A stretch of 64,000 bases of DNA from Lineus longissimus (taxonomy: Eukaryota > Nemertea > Pilidiophora > Heteronemertea > Lineidae). Below the pieces are notes generated by a model. The model searched no databases, was not told the origin of the DNA, and was given only the letters and a program-made list of their open reading frames with translations. Location of the stretch: the NCBI RefSeq assembly GCF_910592395.1, contig NC_088314.1, positions 7,750,001-7,814,000 of the forward strand, written 5' to 3'. Every line of letters starts with the position of its first letter. The stretch's first letter is position 1. Shown here piece after piece: positions 1-13,500 of the stretch. The translations under genes were made by a program, and so were the position numbers.

Positions 1-3000
1 GTGTATATTTCAGCTATAGAACGATAGGTATATTCCACGGGTTTACATTGAGTAGATAAGAACAACTCAGGTACTGGTATAAACACATCATATCAAAATA
101 TAGGGTTCTTGGTCTTGTCAGTTCGCTTCTCTACAAGATAGAGTGTAATTCATAGCAGAGGCTGGGGAGATATAAATCATAAAGACAGTACAGCCTACGT
201 AGCCTGTCAGAATCGAGATAGGTAGCAAAAAATACATGTTTTTTCCTGAATTGGTAGCTCCAGTCTAAAAGAAAAAAAATCACGTGGGGAGAGCAGTTAA
301 AGTTAACTTTCTTCATTAGTAATTTTTGCAAAGGTGACCTGGCCTGTTCTTTAATGGCCCCCAGCGAAATCATCCTGAAGCCGCCCAAGGACGTATTTTT
401 TGTACATATGTAGTTATGTAACTGTCTGAAATTTCGTGGTGTCAAATTTTCCATTCATCACAATATGGTCTTTCGAGAGGACAAAGTCACAACCAAAAGG
501 CGGGGATAAGTTCGCTTTAAAGGTTAAAGCAATATACCTATCTATCGTGGTGTAGCAAACATGTCGAACACTTTTCAGCCACCCACGAAATTATTTACAG
601 CTTTATCATGTGTTTTCTAATACCTGCGTGGAAAGAATGAGCTCATATTATATCTTCTTCCCGGATACCGCTAATGGCTCATGAATGAGTGCCGATCTTT
701 TTCTCGGCCACTTCTCAACTAATTTACCTCTGGCATGCATGTCTGGACAAATCGAATTCTTTTTGCCAACTGCCAAGTTGATAAAGGTCGAAGTTACTAC
801 CGAGAAGGCTACGACCAAACTGAAAACATGTAACCAAGACACTTCGCAGAGTATCCTATATCGTCATGTACATCCTGTATTACGTCAATGTACAGGACAT
901 ACCAGATAAATTGGGTCAATTAAAAATTTCTGGCTAATTTCCAAAGGTTAACAAGGTTGGTTGTAAGATTGCTGCAACAGTCGCAATTACGAGATGCGAA
1001 AGTAGGACGTCCTCATCGGGAATGTAATTGCTATAAGTGCAAACGAATAAGTATGTGTGTAATTAGCATATGTCCGTGTTGTGACATTGGATTTTATTCT
1101 TTCTTTGTCTGGGCTCCTGACCACACTTTCGCTGTCATAGGACCGATACTAAACCCCGAGATCGAGGCCGGCGGACCAGGCTGCTGGTATGAGCCTATCT
1201 TTGCATCACTGTGCGCTATAGGTCTATCGACTTAGTGACACCGTGGTTTTCGCCGAACAACAAAAATATCATAGAACACTGTGTCCCTAGATAGTTTTTA
1301 CAGTAGTTTTCATCACTCACCGCTAAACCAACTCGAATATAGCTCCCTCCAATTTGAACATACCGGCCCATTGCAAGACACTGAGAAAAAGACATCCGTA
1401 CATCTATCCTTTTTGCTGCCCCAATGCTAGTTACAGACGGACAGACCTTTGAACAAGCGCCCTCTAATCTTACCAGTTTTGAATTTTTTTGATTGGACCA
1501 TCGAGAACGCTATCATACCATGATTACTGGTGGTAACAAGCTTAATGTTTCCTTAGCCTGGAGTCGGCTCGCTGTCGTCTTCTACAGATTAGGTTAGATT
1601 GGTGGTATGAATGTGACATTAAATGATATAAATGTCTCTGCGGACGGTACGGTCATGGCGGGTAGCAGCACTTTAGAAAGACCATGGCAACGTTGGTTGA
1701 TGGATGGAAATGCATTGACATTGCATGTACATACATGTGGGGAGGCCGTTACATTGGACGGTTAGCACTTTTGAAAAGATGTTCTGACGGCGGCGTGACG
1801 GCTGCTCATAAATCTGTATTCATTTCTGTCGCATTTGATAATTTCACCTAATAATGAAAATGTCACAGCAGCCAATAATTCTCGTACGTCGAATAGGGCC
1901 ACAAAACAAGAAAACTGAGACGCGGACAGCCATAGTAGTACTGCCGATTCACGAATTGGCAAGATCGAAGTACTGCATCGAAACCTGCAACCGCAGTCCC
2001 TGCGAACGACAACTGCATGCGCGTGAGGGCTGTTACCGTGACTATACTTCACCTTTTAATATTTCGACAACGAAGACGTTCCCAGCACAATTTTCCTTTG
2101 TAAATCAATTCCCGCTATCGCTTTGTCACATTTTCATTTGGTGAGGCACTGAACATCGTTACTAGTTACTTAGCAGGTTTCCTTTCATCAAATCTGGCGG
2201 AGCCAAATGATAAAACATCTAATAATGCTTTGGTCTGTTACCCACAAAAAGGTCACGAAATTCATAACGGTCTCTCATTAGTAATCGCGTGAGACCTCGC
2301 AAGTCTGATGCCTGAAACATCCCCATTCCGCCGCCGACCTCTCCAGAATATTTTTGTTGAAAGAAAGAACTCAAGTAAGCAAGCTAAGAAGCATGGATAC
2401 TTATCATTTTCAAATACCAATTCTAAGAAAATACGCCAATCATTAAGACGTTAAAATTTATAAATTCCTGCCGGAGGCAAGCTTTCTTACCGAGAGAAAA
2501 AGTTGAAATTGGTTGAAAAGCCGAGGGAGTATCACCAAGCGTTACGGCATCTCAGTAATATCGAATGAGCACTGAGGCACTAAAATGAAATTTACTTGAA
2601 TGCAAAGTATTCAGTGAATGTTTGGGATTTGATAGGTGTATAAGTAATGAGTATGAAGGCTAATTTTGTGGCTGACTGATTACGCCAAAGTCAACTTTCT
2701 GGGTCCATTATACCCAACCCTAATTTGTCATCGACGACAGTGGCCTGTCCGTAAGGGTAACCATTTATTTGCTTCGAGAATTATTCATCGCTCAGCGCGT
2801 TTGGCTAGTTCACAAGGAGACTGAGTAAACGCCAAGGTGCGATGATTTATTGATTTCACATTCCTTATAATGAAGAACAAATAAAGACAGTAGTTCATCT
2901 TTTCTTGTCTTCAGGGATAAGGTGAATAAAATATTGATTTCGCGACCCTTCTCCACGACGAAGTCTGAAGTACCAGCATGGAGCTAACATATATAAGTGT

Positions 3001-4022
3001 AGCTTCATGGAAGTACGAAGGTCTGTGGTGTCAGTATTTTTAAAGAGGCCTATAAGTTTGAATGAAAATATTGGCTTATTGCCTTTCCTCGCGGCCTTCG
3101 CTTGGTGTACTTAAAGATTTAACATGTTGGGGGATGTAATACTAGTATATACATTTTGTATTTAGTGTCACCAAGAATGCATAGACTTGTCTTTATGCCT
3201 TGGTGTCACAGAATGTGCCCAAAATATGAATGTAAAAGTCCAGCAACGCCTACAATCGACTTAGAAACCTATAATTACATGCACCTTTAAACAAACGATT
3301 GTCCTTCCATCTCACTGCAGACCTTACAAGTCATACTTTGCCTAAGAGATTTGGTGTCATAGTAATTAAAGAAGCCCCCAACATGGCTAATGGCTACTTC
3401 CATTCATTGGATCTAATGTACCCGGAACTACGAAGTGCGTAGAATGACACCTATGGTGGGCTATACACGTACAGTACATGTACTTTCTTTACTTTCGACC
3501 GACCAAAGAGTCTAGCATACTGGCCGGTCAATATAGAAACGCTTTAGATATACAATGATGTACATGTACATGTATATGACGGGAAAAATGTCAGATTCTG
3601 CTGACCATACATGTAGCTCCCAATTGTATCACTTTATTAAATTTGAAAACCATAAAATAATGGTAAGAGCTGAAGAAAAAAATATCATTTTTATCCCTCA
3701 GCAAGTAATTGAAGTCTCTTTTGTCGTTGATAGATAACTTTTGACTAGTTGTTTTTTTAAATCCTGCGAGTAACTCCATCCGACTTTGAGTATTACTAGA
3801 TAAATGTATTGTAGTGCCGGCACTACTGATAACGCCGTCCCTTGGACATCCTGGCACCAGTGGTTCAAGTTTCAATTTACTCCCCCTCTCGATATTTCCA
3901 ACTCTTGTGTACGAGGTAGGAATCTCAGGATGTCCCTTGGACCGCTCATCACCATAAACGCCAAAAGCCACATCGTCCACGAAGCAAGTTCTCTTTGAAG
4001 CTGCAAAACTACAGAATCCATT
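1..4022. other. No gene recognised
   Basis: I see no ORF with family resemblance and no convincing exon pair. The stretch is AT-rich, with short palindromes of the ACATGTACATGT type near 3560. A minus-strand 64-codon ORF at 648-842 begins with a hydrophobic signal-like segment and is discussed as a finding only. Confidence 0.5.
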
Positions 4023-4543
4023 AGTACTATTTTTCAGCGGTATTGCCAGTGCATGGACAATGTCAACAACACTTTCTGCTGCCACGACAGAGGTAGATAA
4101 ACAACTCAAGACATTGCCGTTGTTGACTCAATCTGAATCAGCGATGTCCGACGTGACAAGATGGATTTTTAGTAGCTACGTACAGTGCGGTGATTCATGT
4201 GACGTATTAGATATTGTAAGCGGTTCCGGTTGTTTCCGCTTCAGTGGAACACCAATGTTTCATGTTAACTTAGGGAAGGGGCTTGTCTTTACTTCAACCA
4301 TATCCTGGTGATAAAGACGGTCCGATTTCGATGCAGCAGAATCAAGCGGACCAACATACAATTCGTAGTGTATCATGTGAATCCCCTCGCCGTTCATTGC
4401 CAGTATAAGGCACAGCCATGTTGCCACGACTGATCTCTGATTCAGATTGGGTCAACAGCAACAATGTTAGGACTGTCAATAATTGTAGCAGCAGAAAGTG
4501 TTGTTGACATTGCCCTGGCAATACTGCCGCAAAAAATAGTACT
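4023..4543. repeat. Diverged foldback (inverted repeat) element
   Basis: The left arm (about 4023-4225) and right arm (about 4340-4543) are reverse complements with many substitutions and small indels. The best matched part is AATGTCAACAACACTTTCTG in the left arm against its complement near 4495-4515. The outer ends share AGTACTATTTTT. The loop is about 115 bp. ORFs here are read-throughs of the arms. It looks like an old non-autonomous foldback/MITE; no target-site duplication was recognised. Confidence 0.6.
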
Positions 4544-7478
4544 TCGTGGGTGTTATCTCTCGATCTGTCACATTTGCGACCTCCGATATCAAAATGTGCC
4601 GAATGACCCACTCCACTTTTTCTGAGCATTTTTTTCTTCATTTTCATTAGTCATTTGTAGTGTGATTCCAATTGTGTTGTAAAAGATACAAGCATTTACC
4701 AGCCATATCACCTATTGCTTCCAGATGGGCGGTCGTACGACGTGAAGTCCCAACAAGTCTTGTCACCTGAGCGCAAGTCGAAAGCCTTGTAAATATACAC
4801 ACTGCGTGCATAGAGATAAACTGACGCAAAACCTATACCAGCCTACTTTATGTCTTCACGTTGGCTTTCCTCCGCCAAGTCGCATTTGTCAACTGGTCTG
4901 TCACCGCAGTGCATGGTGTCTAATCGCCCATCATGACACTTGGCTAGATCCCGCTGTAATCCAGCCCATTTATTAAGCTTTACACGGAATAGTTGGTTGA
5001 CCCAGAGTCTTGACTCTGGTTGACCACCGATTGGCTAATGCATCCTTCGATGAAATAAGCAGCTGAAAGATATCTTACCCAAATAAGCCAGTTAGTTTCT
5101 TTGCAGGCAAATTTGTTGAAACTTGCTATTTATATTATCTGGCAATGTGGAAATTTATATTCAGCACGTGTATTACGCAGTTGGAAATTTTCAAATTCAA
5201 TAACGAATATATATCAATGTTTTACCCAACGGCGTAGACTTTTAAACAACACAATTCCAGGAGAACCACCTCTTAAACAAAAGAAGAAACTCTGTATTCT
5301 GCTTGTTTATTGCTTGTGTAATATACATACATAATATTTACTTTTGTGTTCAGTAGGTGGCGCCTCCGGTATTCTAAGGATGACACGTGATCTCATCCAA
5401 CTTGTCCTATCATGCGCGCCCACTGATTCCCATCAATATCGTGGTAACCGGCCACAGTCACAACCAATGGTGCATCAAATCATATCATGAAGAGCTTCAT
5501 CTCTCATAATGATGGCCCGCGGATGTCACTTGATGGCCAATTGCTCCCAAATTTCTCCGCTGACCGTATGATCCGCGGCCGATGGCCATGCTGATGTTGT
5601 TATGTGAGTGATGGATGCGCCAATCGGAAATCGGTTAACTGTGGGAATGTTCTCTGATTTTGTTGACCGCTTCGCCACGGATGCCTTTTCTAACTTTATA
5701 AGCTTACATATAGATGTATTCTCTACTTGACAGTGACATCACGGATGTAGAGCAATCCGTCCTCTACATCCGTGGTGACATCATGCACATTCTTATATGC
5801 AAGATATACGTGAAGGTACAGTGTGATAGTACTGCGGTGGTTACCATTCATGAACGCGGTTATATGTAATTATACTTGATGCATGCAACAGGAAGCATGT
5901 CATTATACACCGGTCACCGGCAAATAAAGTGACGTCCGTGGACTAGTAGACGTCGTTTTCTGGTAGTATCAGTCCCCTGATTGATGCTTAATTTTACTTC
6001 ATCGGGCTTAAGGGCCGCGGGGAAGCAGCATAACAACCCTACGCCACAATGCCCATCTTCAAGATTGCTCCAACAATTTAGTTGACGCTCATTTCCGTAA
6101 TGATGAGAACACTTATTGTAATAATGATGAGGCCACTTCATAATGCCCAGGATCCGGTGAACCATTCATGAGTATAGAATTCTGTGTTACACCCTATCCT
6201 TATATGGCTATCAAACATCCCACTGAAACCAATGCTGCATATTGGGTGATCAACTTCCGTCTTCCGTCGAGATCGATTTTGTAATAGGAAGCCGGTCATT
6301 ACGCACCGGTCATCGGAAATCAATTGGTCTCTAGCAGGTGACATCCGTGGGCTATCATTATTCATGCCATTAGACGTGGTTTTCTGGTAGTATCCCCTGA
6401 TAACATTTGATGGATCGTTTGACTGCGCGGCTGCGAAAACCAGCGATGGGTATAGTTGACCATTGACTGATTCTTTTGCTGTCGCCATGAAAACACGGAG
6501 GACTTCTCCGTGATGAAAACTTGTTGAAAATCAGAACATCTCCTTGACATGATGAGCCTTTTTTTCTTCTCATTCGCTGCATAGACTGGAAGCTCCTGAG
6601 TCGATTTTAAACTCAGTAGTCGGTCGGAGCTGGTCTCTGTCTCCATATATATAGCTGGTCGTATCGAAGAAGGTTCCCTCGTGTCCAGTCTCCTTTCGGT
6701 CGTTCGTCAGTCTCAGACATCCTCCCAGGATGTGCTCAACAGTCATGGGTCCGTGTCGCATCGATAGCTGGAATACGTTACAACTATCAGTTTGATATCA
6801 GCCGCATTTTGGTCATACCTGATAAGCGATGAACATCTATTTGGCATTTGCCAGTCCTAAATCGAAACATGAGACAAGACCACTAATGAATATTCATAGG
6901 TTGGAGGGTCGAGGCCTATCAATTAGACGAGTGCATGTTTTTTACTCTCAAGTACATATTTGGAGAGGTATTGAAAAAATATTGGCTGTGGCAAGTCTAC
7001 AGATATAAAGAAATTATTTGATGAAAAAATTAATTTCGAATTTTGCTAATTGGGTAATAGGGGGCGTGTTTTGAGTTTTTTCTGCCAGTTGGCTGAAAAC
7101 AGTGGAAATATCAAAGTCTGTCTAATTTGTCGATTATAAAAAAATTTCCGTGGTCAATCACCAATTTCCATCGCACCAGTTACTCGCAAGACTAACCCGT
7201 ATATCATATCCGAATTTCAGTTTCACTACTTGACGCGTTCTTTGATGCGTCGCTGTCAAACATTGACAATTTAACTGCTAAAAGGCTTAAAAAATCAATT
7301 GTGGTCTTGTCTCACATACAAATACCTTATCTTTTCAGGGAACTGGTATACATGTATATTCATTTTCGCAGAAGAGTTTATAGGCGCCAACTCTTTTATC
7401 ATCCTGGTGCATGTAGCTCTGTTCCAATGGGGTTTTTTTGGCAGACTTTAACGAATTATACCTTTCGTATCGTTTCAG
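4544..7478. other. Spacer; contains a hairpin and a direct duplication
   Basis: No gene is recognised. At about 5730-5785 two oppositely oriented copies of a CACGGATGTAGAG core form a hairpin. Segments near 5899-5990 and 6295-6405 are diverged direct copies sharing GTTTTCTGGTAGTATC and CACCGGTCA motifs; the second holds an extra block. Upstream exons of the EF-hand gene must lie here or outside the window, but I could not place them. Confidence 0.5.
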
Positions 7479-7675
7479 GGGATGGATACATCAGTCCAGA
7501 AGAGTTCATGGGCGCCCCCTGGATTCTTGAGGATGACCCGGACCAGAATGCCCAGTTACAGGAAACCAGGTCATTCCTAAAGACCCGGATGCAGGCCTTG
7601 GACGGTGAACCGTCCATGGAGGATGACGATGGCGATGCGGACGCGGAAGACTGGTATCCGTTGAACGATGATTAA
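7479..7675 (+). CDS. Last coding exon of an EF-hand protein (partial gene)
   Basis: A 3' splice site (CGTTTCAG) is followed by an open frame ending in TAA. The frame opens with the second half of an EF-hand calcium-binding loop, DGYISPEEF: acidic position 5, Gly at 6, Ile at 8 and the Glu bidentate ligand at 12. The first half of the loop must be in an upstream exon ending in phase 2-like fashion (xG|GG). After a short helix the tail is strongly acidic (EDDDGDADAEDWYPLNDD) and ends without an ER-retrieval signal. Ca2+ binding is inferred from the loop only. I do not recognise the family. The frame stays open upstream of the splice site to 7301, but that part looks like intron. Confidence 0.6.
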
Positions 7676-8900
7676 ATAATTTTCCACCTGATGGAGAAAG
7701 TGACACCTGAATTGAAATACACCATAAGCAAGAAGAAGGAAGCCAGACTTTTTGCATAGATACTGCGTACAAGCGTACCGGGTTATCCGTCAAGAAGAAG
7801 ATCACATTCGTTTTGCAGGGTGTTTCAATACATGTATACCATACGAGTACGTTACTTATTGGCTATACGGCTGCGGTATTGAAATATGCACTTGTCCATT
7901 CTAAACAATAACAAAGGGCGTAACCATTGGACTGTTCTTCCTGTCTGTACAGCAGGGTATGTTTGTGACGCGCTAATCCATGGTTGATTAATGACCAGAG
8001 TCGCTTAGTGTATAAATTGGTCCAAAAAAGAATTCTCAGCAAGTATAAAGCATTGTTTTTCGACATATCGGCCAACGAAAAGTTTTCAATACCTGTGCAC
8101 TGGACGAATATGCGTGCGCATCCCAAAAAATCGGAGAAGGGCAAATGCCTGACATCTTTACTTCTGGAGGCGGAGTATATTGAAAACAACTGGTGCCAGG
8201 ACGACTCAGTGAACTGTCATTTAGTGTTGTGTGGATTTGTAAAGATAGAAGGCGACGTTCTTGCCTAATCAGGGAGGAATAGAAATACATTGTACATGAG
8301 ATATTTATGTCTCTTTTATAAAATGAACATCTATTTGTAAACTGATGATGAATTGATGAACTAGTCTTCTACGTAATTATAGTATCGACAGCCAAAATAC
8401 CCTTCTTGGTGTCTTGGAGACTATAGATTGGAATATATCTCATAGACTTGTTTAGTTATTACGTCATAGGAAACAAAAATGTACTTGACTTCGATTTTTC
8501 ATTTCTGCATGTATGTATATATGTGCAGTGCAGCGGCTATATGTATTAGTGTATGTACTGTACGAAAGAAACTTAACTTGGCTGCTTTCTCGGGGTTTTG
8601 AATCTGTAGTAACCAACAAAACGACTACCATGACTACAGCAGTTTTGTAAATTCACTGTTCTTCCGTGGTGTACTATTCGACCGTTTGAAAAACTCTGAC
8701 ATGTGATGAAATGTTGGGCGTGTATAATGGGCCCGTTATTTCATGATAGCTGTTGTACACTGGAGCCAGTGTACACTGGTGTACATTTTTATGTAGTCAA
8801 TGGCACAGTTGATTTCGTCATGCTGCTTTGTAAAATACAATAAAACTTGTTTTTTGTACAAATTATATACATTGAAATCAATAAACTGTTATAGACTCTA
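7676..8900 (+). other. Probable 3' UTR of the EF-hand gene
   Basis: No conserved ORF. AATAAA signals occur at 8839-8844 and 8880-8885, on the same strand as the EF-hand exon, so the transcript probably ends near 8.86-8.91 kb. A near-perfect palindrome (TACACTGGAGCCAGTGTA) lies near 8757. Confidence 0.45.
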
Positions 8901-9475
8901 ACCTGAAATTCATACTACAAGACATTTTACGGCGAATTAAAAAGTTCAAATCATCTTTTCACCAACATTACACGCACACAAGCACACACCTGTATGGGCA
9001 GAATGTACCTCCCTACCAAATTTAAATGCCCTCCACTTTGTTGCGTACGAACTAAATAAACTGCCCCAAATAAATGGACCAGTGGGCAAAGAGTTAACAT
9101 TGTGATTAATAGGGGATTAGGCAACAACTGCAACACTAATCCCCCGGTAATAAAGCCAGCATCCCGCTGTCGTATCACCAATAACAAGTAGGGGCAATTA
9201 CTGGAGGGACGCCGCGACAAATTACATCCAATCCGAAAATATTGCTTCATTGTCAATTTCCATTAAAGGGATTTGCCAAAGCAATCCTATCCGATAATTG
9301 GATCTATTAACTGGTGTCTCAAAAAAGTGTCGATCCATATTTGGAAGTGTCTTGTCCGCTAATCGACTGCTGATAGAGGGGATGAAAGTAGGTATTTCGG
9401 CAAGCTATAGAGAAAACGGAGGAAAGAACCCTTCCGCAAACTGTAACTGTGCCTTTGTCACATTGTGAAGCAAGA

Positions 9476-10352
9476 TTGACTAATCAAATGCCATCAACTT
9501 TGTTAACAAACCATGCCATGACCGTTTTGAAAGAGTCACCTTCAAAGCGGGGACAGTCCGGGACTTATTTGACCATAGGACCATACTGACACACAGTAAA
9601 AACTAATAGATTAAGTAGAGTAAAGCAGTCGTTTATTTTATAAAAACAGGAATTCATGAGTTTTTGATAAAAATACATAATACTGTACATTCTCATAATT
9701 ATTTGATCAAAATCAGCTGTAAAACCCACGTCATAATATATATGTACATATCATGATATATGATTTCACGTGCAGCTTATGACGATATCGTCATTCATCA
9801 GACCAATTATTGTCGCACCAAAGGGCATATAGTACAATGACAAATAGAACAAAACTTAAGGATTATCATTCGAATTAGTGAATTCTTTAGGACAGTTCAT
9901 ATCCACGTACTATCAATATGAACCTTGCTATAAATCTTGCTCTTCGACTACTGGAAACCTTTAATGCAAATTTTCAACAGTACCTTTCTCAAATCTAATG
10001 AAAGGGTAAAACTTACTATTTTATTTCTTGCCTTTTAAAATAAGCTAAAGCATAAGCCTATGTAAGCTATGTATAACTTTCCAAAGTTATTCCGAATACT
10101 GAAATAATTGACATGTCGCTAAATCCATTATTTCAGACTTTATTCTTAATGATAGCCTTTAACACTAAAGTAAGGGGCGGTTCATATTCCTACGTCTGTG
10201 GGGAGGTTAGCAATACATTTGAATAGGCGAAACAGGAATAGGTGAAACAGGAATTAGGCGAAACAGGAAGTAGGCGAATCAGGAATAGGCGAATAAGGAA
10301 TTAGGCGAAACAGGTATAGGCGGAACAGGAATAGGCGAAACAGGAATACACC
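9476..10352 (+). repeat. Left arm of a ~0.9 kb inverted repeat, with minisatellite
   Basis: Reverse-complementary to 15097-16027. It starts near TTGACTAAT and ends in GGAATACACC. The inner end (about 10223-10348) is an array of 15-17 bp units of the type AGGCGAAACAGGAAT, about nine copies with small variants. The remaining ~740 bp is unique-sequence repeat body, including an A+T-rich stretch with TCATGATATATGA palindromes. Identity to the other arm looks high, with scattered substitutions and a few short indels. Confidence 0.85.
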
Positions 10353-10550
10353 ATATGTACATATACGTACATAAATCTGCATTCTTAAAGGCCGGAGACT
10401 ATAATTTCGAGACATTATCATCAGCCCTTTATCCCAGCACCATTTACCTCAGCGTAGTATTCACATTCAACATTTTCGATATTCTAGCGTTCCTTGTATG
10501 CATTTTCCACTTCCGACATGTGCTCTCTAGACGAATGCCCCAGGGGATTT

Positions 10551-13500
10551 TCATTTCATCATAGAATGTTTAACTGGACATGGTGCCCTTTCATAGTAAG
10601 TCACCCCAGGAACTTGACCCCAATCTTGTTTTACCACAGTCCTCACTGTTCGATGGGTGTGTATGCACACTGAATTAAGCTTGTTAGTTCGGCGATACAT
10701 AAATGACGAACAGAGAAACTGTGATTCTTCTAAACAGTTAATTTTGCATTCATTCAACGTCACGTTGTAGTTTATCTTGGAAAGTTCGTCATCTGGGTAC
10801 AATACGATGCCGTCTTTGATGTCCCAACCGCAGAATCTCTCTGAAATAAAATTTACAATCTTACTATCTCGAGGGAAAAATATCAGCAAAAATTCGAGAG
10901 GTGGAGTACATTCGCCATGGACTAACACGTCCGAGGTTTTCATGTTTTCGTGACATTTGGCCAGAGATGAGGATACAGGGACAAGAAGTGAACTGATGGA
11001 AGTCACTGACTTGCCACTACACTGTGTTCTTTATAGTGTTTATGGATTGAATCGTCACATGTAATTACCTCGCCGTATGCAACCAGGCGCCTCCATATAA
11101 TACATCCTTCTCTTCCTAATAAACCTCATCTTCCCCGGTTGCCCTGCTTTCTGTTGAAGGTGACATATCCGCGTCGCACCAATCCAAGAGTTAGGCTGTA
11201 TAACTTCATAGTGGACAGAGAGACACTGAAATTTCGTCTCCTCAGCACAGCGGACTTTACACTCGATGAAACTTCGTACGCCGATGCCTAGTCCTTCTTG
11301 AGGGGGAACGTCGACAAGTAAGCCGTTACCGTAACTCCAACTACAATTTGTCGTGCGTTTTTTATCTGAAATGAAGCACAGCACATATACACTGATATTG
11401 TTGCCGTTAAGCCACAAAACATGAAAGTCGTCAAAATAACCTGTACAATTCATGTAAAGCGAGATTTGTTGCCAGATTGCTGAAATGAAGCGTTAAATAC
11501 CAGTACAATTCGAGCATCTTGTGTCGTTATTGCCTCTGTGGAATAGTGAAAGCATGCAGTTGTAAGGCGCTTCCAGGAAATGGTATCAGTATAAATGCGC
11601 GTTGCGTTCATCAAAAGCACTTCGTCCTACCTGATGCTAGGCTTAATGAAAAATGTCTTACCAACAAGTGCCTCGGGAAGAGTCGAACAGGGATTGGACC
11701 CTGGACAGACACATTCGCATCTGAAGTTGACAAACCCTGGTGGTTTACACTTGATATTTTTTGGGCAGTCTCCTAAAAGAAATAACGTAAATGCTCGCTT
11801 TTACTATCCTTTCAGTCGTTTTTTTCCCCTGTGCTTTGGATATACATGTATATGGGAGCGCATGCGGCCTACTTCGCACCTCCGTGTTAAATTGCCCACC
11901 ACTCTCTCATTTATTTTGAAACATCCTGTAGCATCTTTACTCATATACTCACTATTACATTTATACATCAGGTTCGCCAGTTTCTTATCTCGGAAGCTCA
12001 GCTCCTTTCTTTGGCCCATCAAGTGTTGTTTCCTCGGATCCTTTGCCAGGAGTTCGTCACCTTGAAGAGAACAAAATGGTGGAGAGTCGAATGAGGTCGG
12101 TCATCGTTTCTCTGTTCGGGATCGTATATATGAGAACTTTTACATCCATTTATTTCTTAAGTCTTAGACCACTTCTTCGTATTCACGTACATGTACTGTA
12201 CATGTACAAACATATCGTTTCCTCTTATATTTTGATAATGATGACGGCTGGCCTGAATTATGTCTGTGTTGTTCTTGACACGCATATTAAAAAGAAGATT
12301 AACAAAAAACGAAATATTTCTCGTTGCAGATGGCCAATTTAAAATAATGCACTCTTTCGATTGTATAAGCTAGAAATATATTCCACACATCCTCATCGAT
12401 GACATTATTTTACATTTACATGTAGGGAGACACTTAAGGAGCGTTTTAAATAAAGTAACTAGCCCATTCACCGCTTTCCTCAAGCAGCAATTCGCAACTT
12501 CCTGACCAATTGAGGTATTGACCAATCAGAAGAGAGCTATCATGATTGTTCGGCACAGACAGCACGGCTATGATCACATTCGGGCGTTTTAATTGGTCAA
12601 AACCTGTCAACTGACAGGAAGTCCAACATGATTTCTGCTTGAGGAGACTGGCGAATTGAAAGTAAAAAATGCAGTACATATATAGGTCTTTCGTATTTAC
12701 CTATGGCTCTGTACTGCATGATGGACCGGAAGTCGTATGGTACCCCAAAGGTGTTGATCAGCATATTGCTTTTCTTTATGTAATCTTCAGGCTTCACTTT
12801 GATTTTTTCCCACTGTATTCTGCAGAGAAAAAAAGGAGGTAGGGAGAAGGGTAAACAATTTACCACGGGCTCACGACAGGCGGGTATATAGGGCCGAAGG
12901 AAGGGTTGGCGATATCACACGTTCTGGAGATATTTCGAATCCAGACAATTAAGACGTATTCCTGAGTGTTCCCATAACTCCAAGGGAAGTACCAGGTTCT
13001 TAGATCTTGTAAAGACGAGTTTAAAAAGTTTGTTGACCTTTTTGAAAGTCTTTTGTTCATTTCACACCAACGATGTTCCATTGGGATGAATAATTTACAT
13101 GATCCATTTTGATGAATGACTTACATGACATGTTCATCCCTGTCAGGTCTGTTGTGTTCGTGAATGAACCCCACCGTGTGTCCTAACTCATGAATCATGA
13201 TTCCGCGAGTCTGAAATGCAAAAAAAGAAAGATTATGTAATTATGTAATCGCAGAAACATCGTATACCTCTTCATAAAAATGACCTGAGACTTACCAGAC
13301 ATTTTGCATTGACAAAAACGTGCTGTTCTCCACCCAGGCAGCCGAGCTGAGCTTCACACCTGAAAAGGGAAACAGGGAAATGTGATTATCACTGAAAAAC
13401 ACCACATCTGCACAGAATGTATCTATTAGCAAAATCTGCTGAGGGTCGCGGCTAATTTTGTAAGCAACTTAAGACTGAAGAACGACTTATTTCCTGGGGG

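Noticed and set aside
3591-4647. 172- and 101-codon minus-strand ORFs
   Set aside because: They overlap the arms of the diverged foldback at 4023-4543 and have no recognisable domain.
5914-6761. Cluster of overlapping minus-strand ORFs of 60-116 codons
   Set aside because: They run across a diverged direct duplication, in different frames, with no shared protein pattern.
10223-10348. CRISPR-like regularly spaced short repeats
   Set aside because: Units of 15-17 bp are directly adjacent with no spacers, in an animal genome; this is a minisatellite.
12043-12342. Plus-strand ORF of 99 codons
   Set aside because: Lies antisense to the astacin exon 11953-12060 and its intron; no domain.
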